Source: UBA6136 sp964386975 (GTDB lineage: Bacteria; Pseudomonadota; Gammaproteobacteria; Methylococcales; Methylococcaceae). From it: 64,000 nt of DNA. The stretch spans positions 1-64,000 of the forward strand of contig CAYLUS010000004.1 in assembly GCA_964386975.1 (NCBI GenBank). The letters run 5' to 3'. Below the pieces are notes generated by a model, which was given only the letters and a program-made list of their open reading frames with translations, had not been told where the DNA came from and did no database searches. Position 1 is the stretch's first letter. Each line of letters begins with the position of its first letter. Both the position numbers and the translations under genes were made by a program. Below are positions 1 through 7,960 of the stretch, one piece after another.

Positions 1-337
1 TGACGTCCCCATGTTGCGGAAACAGGAAACTGCGGGCAACGCCCAGGCGCGCGCGAGCCTCAAAAATGCGGAGCGCAGCAGCCTGAACATCCAGATTCTG
101 GTGATAGGCACGATCGATCAGGCGATTAAGAACGGGATCATCAAAGACTTTCCACCAGGATTTGACCGGCCCTCTTGCTGTGTTTTTTCCATCGGCATTC
201 ATCCAGGAACGGGCTGTCGGCAGGGTGGGCTGCACGAAATCGGGGCCCAGCTTGTGATCGCAGGCGCTCAGCATCAGGGCAAGGCCGAGACCCAGGGAGA
301 CCCGATGCCAGGCCCAGGCAGGTGGCGTTTGGTCCAT
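1..337 (-). CDS. RND-type efflux outer-membrane lipoprotein, NodT family (partial)
   Basis: This is the first 112 codons of a gene that runs off the left edge. The ATG lies 3 nt after the stop of the helical-repeat gene, so the two are surely co-transcribed. The N-terminus has a hydrophobic signal ending in a lipobox (LMLSAC), followed by GPDFVQP, then SWWKVFDDPVLNRLIDRA and QNLDVQAAALRIFEARARLG. These are hallmarks of the TolC-like outer-membrane factors that serve RND or MFP exporters: an acylated Cys, the GPDY-like opening and the first coiled-coil helices. Seen: lipobox and motif order. Known: family members form the outer-membrane channel of tripartite pumps. Inferred: the operon continues leftwards with an adaptor and/or an inner-membrane pump. 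Confidence 0.85.
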   Translation of the reverse strand, partial: MDQTPPAWAWHRVSLGLGLALMLSACDHKLGPDFVQPTLPTARSWMNADGKNTARGPVKSWWKVFDDPVLNRLIDRAYHQNLDVQAAALRIFEARARLGVARSFLFPQHGDV

Positions 338-340
338 GAA

Positions 341-2803
341 TCACGATCCGCCCGGGTGCCGGCCCGAGACCCGAACCGGCACGATGGCGGCCGGTGGGTT
401 ATGCCGGCGGTTACGCAAGTCAGCTGCCGGATTTGCATGCCGGTTCGGGGTCAGACCTCGCCCGCCGGCATGACCGGAAAGGCTGGTGAAAAGACCCAAG
501 CCATATTGGGCCAGCAACAGAGTTAGGAGCCCCAGCGGCCAAATGACCAGCCAGAAGCCCCAGGTGGAGCGCGCATATTCAATGATGCGCATCAACAGCA
601 CATGCTCACGCGTCTGTTCCAGATAGAGCCGGAAGCTTTCAGGATCGAAGCGTTCGAGAAAGCGGAGGTTATGGAAGAACTCCGCACTTTGATAGTGTTT
701 GTAATCCTCTCCCAGTTGGGCTCTGAGCGTTCTCAAGGGCTGATGCAGCGGCTCGGGGCTTGAGCGGTACTGGTCTGCAAAATAGTCGACCACGTCCTCG
801 GCATTTTCCGCCTCCTGGGGAAGGGTCATGTGGGGCACGATAAAACGCAGGAGACTGGGTCGGGTGCCGGTTTCAGCAAAGATGTGATGCAGGTAGTGCA
901 ACAGGATCCCCAGAGAGTCAGGACTATCCATGGCCATCAGTACCTTGAGGGCGTGGGTCTTGACGAACGGTTCCTCCGGTGTCGCATTGAGGATTTTAAT
1001 CAGGCTTTCAACGGCATCCCGCTCACCCTCATCCGCCCATGATGGCGCGGTATAACCCAGGGCGGAATGACCGGCGTTACCGTTATTGAGGACCAGATCG
1101 AGAACGTAGAGGGCCTTCTGCCGATCCCCAGTCGTGGTCAGGCTGGACAGGGCATTGGCACGGGCATAGGCATCGGCATTGGTCCTGTAGTTCACCAGCA
1201 TCCTGACCACTTGCCGGAACTTCGGATCATTCGAGCCCTGGATATCCTGAATCTGGAAATTGCCGGCAGCCAGTGCCGCCAGCCGGCGTACTTCAGGGTG
1301 AACATCCTGCATAAGCTCGAACACCAGAGGCACGCTGTGGGGGTCCTTGCGTCCCGCCAGCGCCCAGGCGAGGTTAGCCCTGATGGCCGGATTCTGGTCA
1401 ATCAGGAAACCATCCAGCGGGCCCAGATCGCTCCGATCAAGACTCGCCTTGATCAGATCGAAGGTCGTCGGATCCAGATCCATCACTGGCTGGTCCCGCT
1501 CAGGAACCCGGTTTTCCGATTCGATGCGGATCAGGTTCTGCCGCAGGTAGTCCTGGTCATAGGCGGCCCCTGAGAGTTTGGTCAGCGACGGGTATTTCTC
1601 CCGGTTGAGAAAGTTGCGGATGGCAACCGGTTCGGCCACGCCATAGAGCGGGCGGATCTCCGCGCCGAAACTCTCCGCCAGGAACCGGTCGAGCGCAACC
1701 TGCGCATAGCGGATGTCCGAGATGGTCTTGCGCCGGTAGTCCATGAGAGGTTCGAGACAGGGTCGGCCAATTGCCCTGAAGCTCTCGAGGAGGGTTTGTC
1801 GCCGCTGGACGTAGAGTGCAAGGAATTCGTGATTGAGTCGGCGAAGGCGCGGGTAATCGCGATCCAGATGGTCATAGAGCCGGATCAGCGGCTGAACCAG
1901 ACGCACATCGCCGTTGGAGCGCGCCACCAGGAAGCGAATCAGCGCGACCCGATGACTTTCGGTGACTTCGGGATCCTCCAGCAGCTCGGTCAAGGTCTGA
2001 AACAGCTCCTGGCGCTGGCGCGCCCTGAAGGCGGCTTCATCCTTGTCGGCGAGGGTCCAGGTTTCTAGAAAGGTCTGATAGCGCGCCCTGGAGATCGCGC
2101 CATCGCGCAACAGGTTTTCAACGTTCTCGCGGCTGATGGCATTGCGCCGCATGGTAGTGCCGCTGACCGATATGTCATTGAGGTTAGCCAGCATGTCACT
2201 CAGCTCACGTTCTTGCCGTTGTCTCAGGGAAACCAGCACTTCCCGAATGTGGGAATCGAGTTGGAATAAGCCCTCAACATCCGGCCAATCCATCGGAGCA
2301 GGGCCAGGGGCTCGGGATTTACCCTTCAGGCCGCTGATGTCCGCCATGTCGCTCGGCAAAGCGGGCAAGGAAGCGGCGGCTCCTTGCGGCAATCCGGTGA
2401 TCCATTCCAGGGGATAAGCCTCGACCTGAAGTGGCTTCGGCGGGTTGTTCGACAGTCCCTCAAACGGGGCATCGCCATAGGGAATCTGGCTGCTGACGTA
2501 GAGATAGCCGCCGAGAAAGAGGTACAGCATTCCCAGCGAGCCAAGTCCCACTTTGCCCCAGAAACCGGCAGCCAGCGCCCCAACGATGAGATAGGTGAGA
2601 CCAAAGACATAGGCCGGCACCAGAATGATCGCGGGAATGGGGAGTCCGGCGATGTCACTGACGATCAGGAGGCCAACCAGAATCAGGAGCGCCAGGCGGT
2701 AAAGCGTCAGGATGCCGCCACCTTTGGCAGCGATCCGTCGATGCAGGAAGACATGGATGGCCAACCCCAGAGCGATGGCCAAGGCGATCGATACAAAGGT
2801 CAT
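341..2803 (-). CDS. large membrane protein with HEAT-like helical repeats, unknown function
   Basis: The 820-residue protein has about four membrane segments at the N-terminus (residues ~3-20, 33-50, 54-80, 86-103). A long, mostly helical soluble body follows, with Arg/Glu-rich coiled-coil-like stretches (~180-270). Residues ~455-640 contain repeated helical pairs such as NPAIRANLAWALAG and HPEVRRLAALAAGNF, which look like HEAT/armadillo repeats. A last membrane segment lies at ~748-766, before a short basic Pro/Arg tail. The start has a GGAG ribosome site about 8 nt upstream and lies 28 nt after the amidotransferase gene; the lipoprotein gene begins 3 nt after its stop. HEAT repeats usually bind protein partners, so an inner-membrane scaffold for its operon neighbours is plausible. 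I do not recognise a named family. Confidence 0.75.
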   Translation of the reverse strand: MTFVSIALAIALGLAIHVFLHRRIAAKGGGILTLYRLALLILVGLLIVSDIAGLPIPAIILVPAYVFGLTYLIVGALAAGFWGKVGLGSLGMLYLFLGGYLYVSSQIPYGDAPFEGLSNNPPKPLQVEAYPLEWITGLPQGAAASLPALPSDMADISGLKGKSRAPGPAPMDWPDVEGLFQLDSHIREVLVSLRQRQERELSDMLANLNDISVSGTTMRRNAISRENVENLLRDGAISRARYQTFLETWTLADKDEAAFRARQRQELFQTLTELLEDPEVTESHRVALIRFLVARSNGDVRLVQPLIRLYDHLDRDYPRLRRLNHEFLALYVQRRQTLLESFRAIGRPCLEPLMDYRRKTISDIRYAQVALDRFLAESFGAEIRPLYGVAEPVAIRNFLNREKYPSLTKLSGAAYDQDYLRQNLIRIESENRVPERDQPVMDLDPTTFDLIKASLDRSDLGPLDGFLIDQNPAIRANLAWALAGRKDPHSVPLVFELMQDVHPEVRRLAALAAGNFQIQDIQGSNDPKFRQVVRMLVNYRTNADAYARANALSSLTTTGDRQKALYVLDLVLNNGNAGHSALGYTAPSWADEGERDAVESLIKILNATPEEPFVKTHALKVLMAMDSPDSLGILLHYLHHIFAETGTRPSLLRFIVPHMTLPQEAENAEDVVDYFADQYRSSPEPLHQPLRTLRAQLGEDYKHYQSAEFFHNLRFLERFDPESFRLYLEQTREHVLLMRIIEYARSTWGFWLVIWPLGLLTLLLAQYGLGLFTSLSGHAGGRGLTPNRHANPAADLRNRRHNPPAAIVPVRVSGRHPGGS

Positions 2804-2831
2804 GCTGTCGCTCCAGGGACCGTTTCCCTCA

Positions 2832-5800
2832 TCATGCCGCCACCTGGCCGGGGACGGCGGTGATACGTCCTGCGCCGAGGTAGGCCCGCTGTTCGGGGTT
2901 CAGCGAGTCGGTGGGAAGCAGGAGCCATCGCGCATTTGCCGCCGTTTTAAGGACCAGAAACTCCTGATCCTCGATCCATTCGACCTCGCCCATGAGCGGC
3001 GCATGTGTCGGGTCGAACGGCTCTGAAATCCATGCCGCCGGGTCGGATCGGCGTCCCCGGCGAAGTCGGACTTCACGATGCTGGGCCAGCCCCAGCGCAG
3101 CAGGCTGGTTGAAATGAATGCCAATCCCCTCGTCGTTAAAGGCAATCACCGCAAACGGTTTATCGGGGGGTTGCTCGGGGGTTCTCAGGGCGTCAAAGCT
3201 CGGCCTTTGAGCCATCGTCTCGAGGTGGGAGTCCATGGGTGAGACGGGGTGCTTGGTGGACTGGATTTGCGCCTGGTTGGCGGTATCGGCCTCGCCTGTG
3301 AGGTTCCTGAGATCGATGTCGTTGGCCAGAAAAAGGTCAAACAGCCATTGCACACCGGGGATCCAGCGGATCACGTCCCACACCGAGCGGTTGACGATTT
3401 CCTTGCGCTGGTGGCCGATGACGAATTCGGTGACCAGCCCATCGGCAAGATCGAGTAGCCGACGGTTGATCAGCCGCAAGGCCTCCGGGGACAGCTTGCC
3501 ATCATATTTGGCCCGAAGTCCGATGAGGCTGTCCGAAAGAACGGTCTGGTAGGGGCGGCTGGCGTCCTCATAGCGCGAACCCTTGCGTACCTTGTCGCGG
3601 GACTGGGGTTCTCCGCCATTAAAACGGATGCCACCCAGCTGGGCGAGGACCATGTTTTCCTCGGCGGCATTGTTGGCCTCTTCGATGCCCATCCGCTCAT
3701 CCGGGCAGCGGTGGATGGTGACCACCCCCCGATGGGCGCGGATGCCAAACCGGTGAAGCGCATCCTGAACCGTATCCGCCCAATAGAAATAAGGCGTGAT
3801 GAAGGCCGGGGCATTGGAGAACAGGGTGGCGTTGTAGCGTTCGATGATGCGGGCGATGCAACGCCGGTCAATGAACACCTCGGCCCGTGCGCCGATCCGT
3901 TCGAACACCGGGCGGCCCTGAATGCGTCGAATTCCCAGATGAATCAGCCAGAGCGCCGAGAGAAACAGGGCCGCATCCAGACCATGGGCCAGAATGCCCA
4001 TGCCGGGAATGAAAGCCAGCGGGCTTAACAGTACGGCAAACACCGGCACGCCGAAAACCGTTGCAATCACAATGTAGCTGGCGAAGAGGGCATAGGCCCT
4101 GACGAATTCCACCTGATTTTCAGCCCGGGCGAAGGATTCCTTTTCAAGGGCCGCCCGATCCGGGGAGTCAATCGGCTCGCCCTCGCTGCTGTAGCCGACC
4201 CGGTTGGGAATTTCGACCTCATAGACCGCGCTCTGAAATTCGCGAAAGGCCAGAAGGTCGGCCTGTTGCAGGTCCTGACGCAGCCTCAGGGTTTTGGGTG
4301 CAGAAGCCGCCGGATCGGATGCAGGGCACGCAAGTCGCCTCAGGGCGGCTTCGGCCAGGCGAATCAGGATCTCGGTCAGGACGGCCTGTGTGGCGATCGG
4401 GACAATGGTTGCGGCTTCTGCCCGGCGTCTGGCACTGGAGCCGTCGGGGGACAGGTGGCTGAGATTCACAAAGGTATTCGGCAGCAGCGGGGCATCCGGC
4501 TGATAGCTTTGACCGAGCGCCTCACTCATGGAGTTGAGTGCCGTCTGGGTCAGGACGAAACACTGATTCGCTCCCACCAGTTCGCGGGCTTTTCGAACCA
4601 CCGCGAGTGTGGATTGGGTTTGTGCAGAATTGCTGACCCCAAGGAACAGCGTGCCGGGTCCATAGGCACCGATGCCTTCGCGCCGGGTCCGTTTGATTTC
4701 CTTGAGCACATTTCCTGAATTTTCTGCCCGGACCCTAAGTCCGGGAAGGAGCGGTTTGAGGGCGAGCACAAACTCCTGAATCAGATCCTGATTAAAGTCC
4801 ACGCCAAACAGCACGAGATCATGCGTATCAGCATCCCGTGTGGGATCAGCGAGACGTTCAAACAGCCGCTGCTCAAAATGCGCCATGGTCTCGAAATTCT
4901 CGCCACCCTCATCAAAGGCATGCAGGATCCGTTTGAGTACATAGGGGATTTCTGCAAGGTCCTTGGCGATGGGGTCCTCAACCGCTGTCGGCTGCTGGCG
5001 GGTGATTCTGGGGTTACCGTTGACGGCAAACCAGTTGCTGGAAGTGGCGGGATCTCGCGGATCAAGGCGCCCACTGGTGGCAGGCAGCGGGTCATTGAGG
5101 AGGCCGGTTTCATCAGCAGAGGCCCGGTCGAAGATGCGAATGGGTGCGCGATCCTTGCCCTGAGTAAATTCGATCAGGGCATATTGCCCATCTTCGAGAT
5201 AGATCTGATAGGCCTCCTCCGTCGGTTCGCCCTGCTGCAGCGCTGTGGTGACACCCATGGGTTCGGCGCTCCCGAAGACTTCGCCAGATGTCAGGTTGTA
5301 GCCCAGCGAAAAGGCCTGGGTCAGGCAAAAAACGCCCATGCGTGGCTCGAGCGTCGTGCACACCATGAGGGCAAATTCGCCCACGAAATCGCGTGAGGCC
5401 CGTCGCATGATCCAGGCCAGATCCTGATGAAAGAACGCGTGCTCGAAGGCCCGAAGCAGCCTCTCAAGCGCGGGTCGTTCCAGTGTGCTGCCGATGGCTT
5501 CGGCCAGATCGCTGAGGATTGCCTGGCGCATAGCGGTGCCAAGGTCGGCCAGCTGCCCGGCCTTTTGGGGGTCGATGGAGAGGGGTGGATCCTTTCTGAG
5601 TCGCACCAGGCTCAGATCCACCGCCTCAGCCCAGGCGAAGAGGTCCTCGGGGGCGCCTTTGCCCCCGGCCAGGTCCTCGTTGTAGTCCATCACCGCTGAA
5701 AACCAGGCAAAACGCAGTGACTTGTAGGCAAGCCCCTGGGTCAGGTGGAAGTCGACCCATTCGGCAACGCTCCTTGAATCCGAATTTCCCTCGGAGCTGG

Positions 5801-6857
5801 TCCAGGGCATGGCGCGGGTCAGAAATTTACGCGCTTCGGCCTGGGTGAAATAGTGCCTGCGTGGAGTCCCGTCCATCAGGACCTCCAGATAGACGCCATC
5901 CATATCCCCGTTATGAGCGATCATGTTGAAGACTTCGCCTTCCCGGGCGATCAGGGTTCCACCTTCGATCCGGTGGTGCACCATGGATTCGTAATGCTCA
6001 TACCAGTGAGGCTGGGCGTTGTGCCAGTGCGTGGCTCCGCCAGTGGCATAGCGCAGGTGAAGGAGGATGGCCTCGAAGGTCCGAGGGCTACGATAGCGTT
6101 CTTTGGTGGCGCGCTTGAGGAGCGATCTCAGCCGACTGAGAAGGATCCGGACAATGTCTTCTCGTTTGCCCTTGACCACCTTGTCGAAAATGATGGACGG
6201 CTGGCCAGCTTTCTCCGTCAGGATTGAAAAACCACCGGATTGGCCGCCACGGGTGGATGCCTCACGTGCCAGAATCTCGGCCAGGTCGATCAGTCGCTGG
6301 CTGGCAAGCGGGGTGTAAGGGGCGGCGTCTTCACGTCGATAGCGAACGGCAAAGGCGGGGCCACATGCCCAATAATCGCCATGCCCAAGGAGAACGCCCA
6401 TCCAGTCGGGGATCGACAGGCAGGCCGTCAGTGACCAGCCAAGGGTGGCGATCAGGAACGCTTCCGCCACGAGGATTTGAGGATCAGCCTGAGAAGATAA
6501 GCCGAGCTTGAGGAGCCCCTGAGTGCAGATTCCTGCCAAAAGAAGGTTGGCCAGAATCCCGCCGGAGGCGACGAGGCGATGGCCTGCGCGGCCAAGCGCT
6601 GGTGCCGGCATCCAAAGATCGGTGGTCCCACTCCGTCTGCCGGTCAGACCTTCGATCAGGGACTCAATGTCCCTTCCTTCAAGCCAGGCGCCTTGGGTCA
6701 GGGGTGTTCCGGATCGGGTCAGGAGTGCCAGTAAGAGCGCATGACCCAGGCCGTGACTGATTTCCGCCAGTGCCCGCGGCAGTCGGATCAGCAGGGCGAT
6801 CGCCGCCATTAAACAGCGAATCCAGTGGCCCGGCGTTATGTGTCCTGCTCCGTTCAT
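2832..6857 (-). CDS. membrane-anchored glutamine amidotransferase (class II)/SIS fusion with M50-like N-terminus
   Basis: The 1341-residue chain reads as several modules. (1) Residues 1-160 are membrane helices resembling an M50 (site-2) protease: EISHGLGHALL at 32-42 sits where HELGH is expected, and ASGGILANLLLAG at 97-109 resembles the M50 'AGP..N' helix. The catalytic Glu is Gly, so it is probably inactive. (2) Residues ~165-570 form a class II (Ntn) glutamine amidotransferase like GlmS: Cys165 in ACGPAF, RGGQSGG at 203-209, HLRYAT at 267-272, NAQPH at 280-284, AHNGD at 314-318, Asp360, and FGSAEPMGV at 528-536. (3) A SIS sugar-phosphate domain lies at ~680-840, with SNSAQT at 742-747 matching the GlmS phosphate loop SQSGET. 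(4) Two or three membrane helices lie at ~920-977. (5) The C-terminal ~360 residues are not assigned. A second SIS domain and the GlmS isomerase residues are not evident. The start has only a weak ribosome site. The substrate is unknown. Confidence 0.8.
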   Translation of the reverse strand: MNGAGHITPGHWIRCLMAAIALLIRLPRALAEISHGLGHALLLALLTRSGTPLTQGAWLEGRDIESLIEGLTGRRSGTTDLWMPAPALGRAGHRLVASGGILANLLLAGICTQGLLKLGLSSQADPQILVAEAFLIATLGWSLTACLSIPDWMGVLLGHGDYWACGPAFAVRYRREDAAPYTPLASQRLIDLAEILAREASTRGGQSGGFSILTEKAGQPSIIFDKVVKGKREDIVRILLSRLRSLLKRATKERYRSPRTFEAILLHLRYATGGATHWHNAQPHWYEHYESMVHHRIEGGTLIAREGEVFNMIAHNGDMDGVYLEVLMDGTPRRHYFTQAEARKFLTRAMPWTSSEGNSDSRSVAEWVDFHLTQGLAYKSLRFAWFSAVMDYNEDLAGGKGAPEDLFAWAEAVDLSLVRLRKDPPLSIDPQKAGQLADLGTAMRQAILSDLAEAIGSTLERPALERLLRAFEHAFFHQDLAWIMRRASRDFVGEFALMVCTTLEPRMGVFCLTQAFSLGYNLTSGEVFGSAEPMGVTTALQQGEPTEEAYQIYLEDGQYALIEFTQGKDRAPIRIFDRASADETGLLNDPLPATSGRLDPRDPATSSNWFAVNGNPRITRQQPTAVEDPIAKDLAEIPYVLKRILHAFDEGGENFETMAHFEQRLFERLADPTRDADTHDLVLFGVDFNQDLIQEFVLALKPLLPGLRVRAENSGNVLKEIKRTRREGIGAYGPGTLFLGVSNSAQTQSTLAVVRKARELVGANQCFVLTQTALNSMSEALGQSYQPDAPLLPNTFVNLSHLSPDGSSARRRAEAATIVPIATQAVLTEILIRLAEAALRRLACPASDPAASAPKTLRLRQDLQQADLLAFREFQSAVYEVEIPNRVGYSSEGEPIDSPDRAALEKESFARAENQVEFVRAYALFASYIVIATVFGVPVFAVLLSPLAFIPGMGILAHGLDAALFLSALWLIHLGIRRIQGRPVFERIGARAEVFIDRRCIARIIERYNATLFSNAPAFITPYFYWADTVQDALHRFGIRAHRGVVTIHRCPDERMGIEEANNAAEENMVLAQLGGIRFNGGEPQSRDKVRKGSRYEDASRPYQTVLSDSLIGLRAKYDGKLSPEALRLINRRLLDLADGLVTEFVIGHQRKEIVNRSVWDVIRWIPGVQWLFDLFLANDIDLRNLTGEADTANQAQIQSTKHPVSPMDSHLETMAQRPSFDALRTPEQPPDKPFAVIAFNDEGIGIHFNQPAALGLAQHREVRLRRGRRSDPAAWISEPFDPTHAPLMGEVEWIEDQEFLVLKTAANARWLLLPTDSLNPEQRAYLGAGRITAVPGQVAA

Positions 6858-6910
6858 GGGGATGTGGGGTCTTAAAGGGCACGGGCTCCCAAAAACAGGT
6901 GGTTGGGGGG

Positions 6911-7207
6911 TCAGGGGCAGCTATACGCCTTGGCGTCGGCCTCGCCATTGAAGCTGCCGATGTTTTTGTAGCCGGTGAAGACGATATGAGTTGCCCCGAG
7001 CGCCTCTGCCTTCTTCTGGGCGTAGGTCTTGGCAATGGGCTGCCAGCGCGGATTCTTGCCATAGCCTGAGTTGCCGACGACCTCCCCAATCAGTCGGCAG
7101 TGGCCGACGGCCTCGCTTTGGGCCTCCTCGGGTTTGGACCAGGCCGTCTGACTCAAAACCAGCAAGCCGAAAAGCGCGATGGGGCGAAGCAATTTTGAGT
7201 CTTTCAT
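6911..7207 (-). CDS. small secreted protein, RcsF/DUF4156-like
   Basis: The 98-residue protein has a clear Sec signal peptide (hydrophobic residues ~9-22, cleavage near AWS/KPEE). The short mature domain contains Cys37 and Cys97, which could form a disulfide. The stretch KKAEALGATHIVFTGY resembles the 'A...Ga.....' core of small periplasmic proteins of the RcsF/DUF4156 group. It lies 53 nt upstream of the amidotransferase fusion gene on the same strand and may be the first gene of that operon. An AAGAGG ribosome site precedes the ATG. The function is unknown; the family resemblance is by eye only. Confidence 0.6.
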   Translation of the reverse strand: MKDSKLLRPIALFGLLVLSQTAWSKPEEAQSEAVGHCRLIGEVVGNSGYGKNPRWQPIAKTYAQKKAEALGATHIVFTGYKNIGSFNGEADAKAYSCP

Positions 7208-7236
7208 GCGAAACCTCTTTTCGTTATCCGTCTAAA

Positions 7237-7253
7237 TGCACCAAATATGTGCA
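7237..7253. promoter_or_regulatory. NtrC-like palindrome between the left-edge operon and hsp20
   Basis: The 17-bp sequence TGCACC-AAATA-TGTGCA departs by one base from the NtrC consensus TGCACC-N5-GGTGCA. Further GCAC/GTGC inverted repeats follow at 7259-7273. It lies 30 nt upstream of the small secreted-protein gene and about 200 nt upstream of hsp20. I found no sigma-54 promoter (GG-N10-GC) nearby on either side, so NtrC binding is only a possibility; another dimeric regulator could use the palindrome. Confidence 0.35.
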
Positions 7254-7381
7254 ACAACGCACATTAGTTGTGCGATGAGAATAATCTGTTTCGCATCGAC
7301 ATGGAATAGTCTTTCTCATTTTTTTTAACAGAATCGACGCTTCTTTTGATCGCATCCGATCGTTCGGTGGCTCGAAGCACT

Positions 7382-7410
7382 CTTGAATTTCTTGCGATCA
7401 GTCGCTACTT
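7382..7410 (+). promoter_or_regulatory. possible sigma-32 heat-shock promoter of hsp20
   Basis: CTTGAAT at 7382-7388 matches the -35 consensus of heat-shock promoters (CTTGAAA). The matching -10 is poor: CGCTACTT instead of CCCCATNT, about 14 nt further on. The position, some 45-70 nt ahead of the hsp20 start codon, is reasonable. This is a weak call. Confidence 0.25.
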
Positions 7411-7454
7411 CGGTGTCGTGGACAACTCTTTTTTCGATAGACGAGGTAACTGAG

Positions 7455-7892
7455 ATGAGTCGATATGAACCCTTCAGCCTCTTGACCCAATTGCAAAGGG
7501 AGCTGGAAAGAAGTTATGAAAACAAGGTGCAGGGCAGCGAGACCTCTGCGACTGCAGAATGGGCCCCGGCCGTTGATATCCAGGAGGAGTCGGAGCGCTA
7601 TGTGGTGTGGGCAGATCTTCCAGGCGTTGCACCGGAAGCCATCGACATTGTCATGGAGAACAGTGTTTTGACGCTCAAGGGTGAAAAAACGGTGCTCCAT
7701 GCCGAGGACCGGCAGGGTCTTAAGCGACGCGAGCGCGTCACCGGCACCTTCTACCGCCGTTTTACCCTACCCGATACGGCCGATGCCGATGGCATTACCG
7801 CTAAAAGCCATCACGGCGTCCTTGAGATCTCGATCCCCAAAAAGGCGCAACTGCAGCCCAAGCGGATCGAGGTGATTGCCAAGGCGGCCTGA
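7455..7892 (+). CDS. Hsp20/alpha-crystallin family small heat-shock protein
   Basis: The 145-residue protein is an ATP-independent holdase that binds unfolding proteins. The alpha-crystallin domain spans about residues 38-140, with WAPAVDIQEE, the strand pattern YVVWADLPGV and the GVLEISIPK signature near the end. The C-terminal region lacks a clear IxI tail. The ATG at 7455 was chosen because it gives the typical MSRYEPF start of this family and has GAGGT 8 nt upstream; an upstream in-frame start at 7383 would add 24 residues unlike any Hsp20. A strong terminator follows at once, so it is a single-gene unit. Confidence 0.93.
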   Translation: MSRYEPFSLLTQLQRELERSYENKVQGSETSATAEWAPAVDIQEESERYVVWADLPGVAPEAIDIVMENSVLTLKGEKTVLHAEDRQGLKRRERVTGTFYRRFTLPDTADADGITAKSHHGVLEISIPKKAQLQPKRIEVIAKAA

Positions 7893-7921
7893 TCAGCGCT
7901 TGCACCCCCCGTGCAACCCCT

Positions 7922-7946
7922 GGGGCGCCTTCGGCGCCCCTTTTTT
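7922..7946 (+). terminator. Rho-independent terminator after hsp20
   Basis: A perfect 8-bp GC stem (GGGGCGCC/GGCGCCCC) with a TTC loop is followed by six T. It lies 30 nt after the hsp20 stop and just before the 3' end of the convergent beta-glucosidase gene. Confidence 0.93.
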
Positions 7947-7960
7947 GTCGGGGGCCTGTC

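Noticed and set aside
141..344. 67-codon minus-strand frame at the left edge
   Set aside because: The neighbouring frame encodes the NodT-type lipoprotein with a lipobox and clear family motifs; this one is its shadow.
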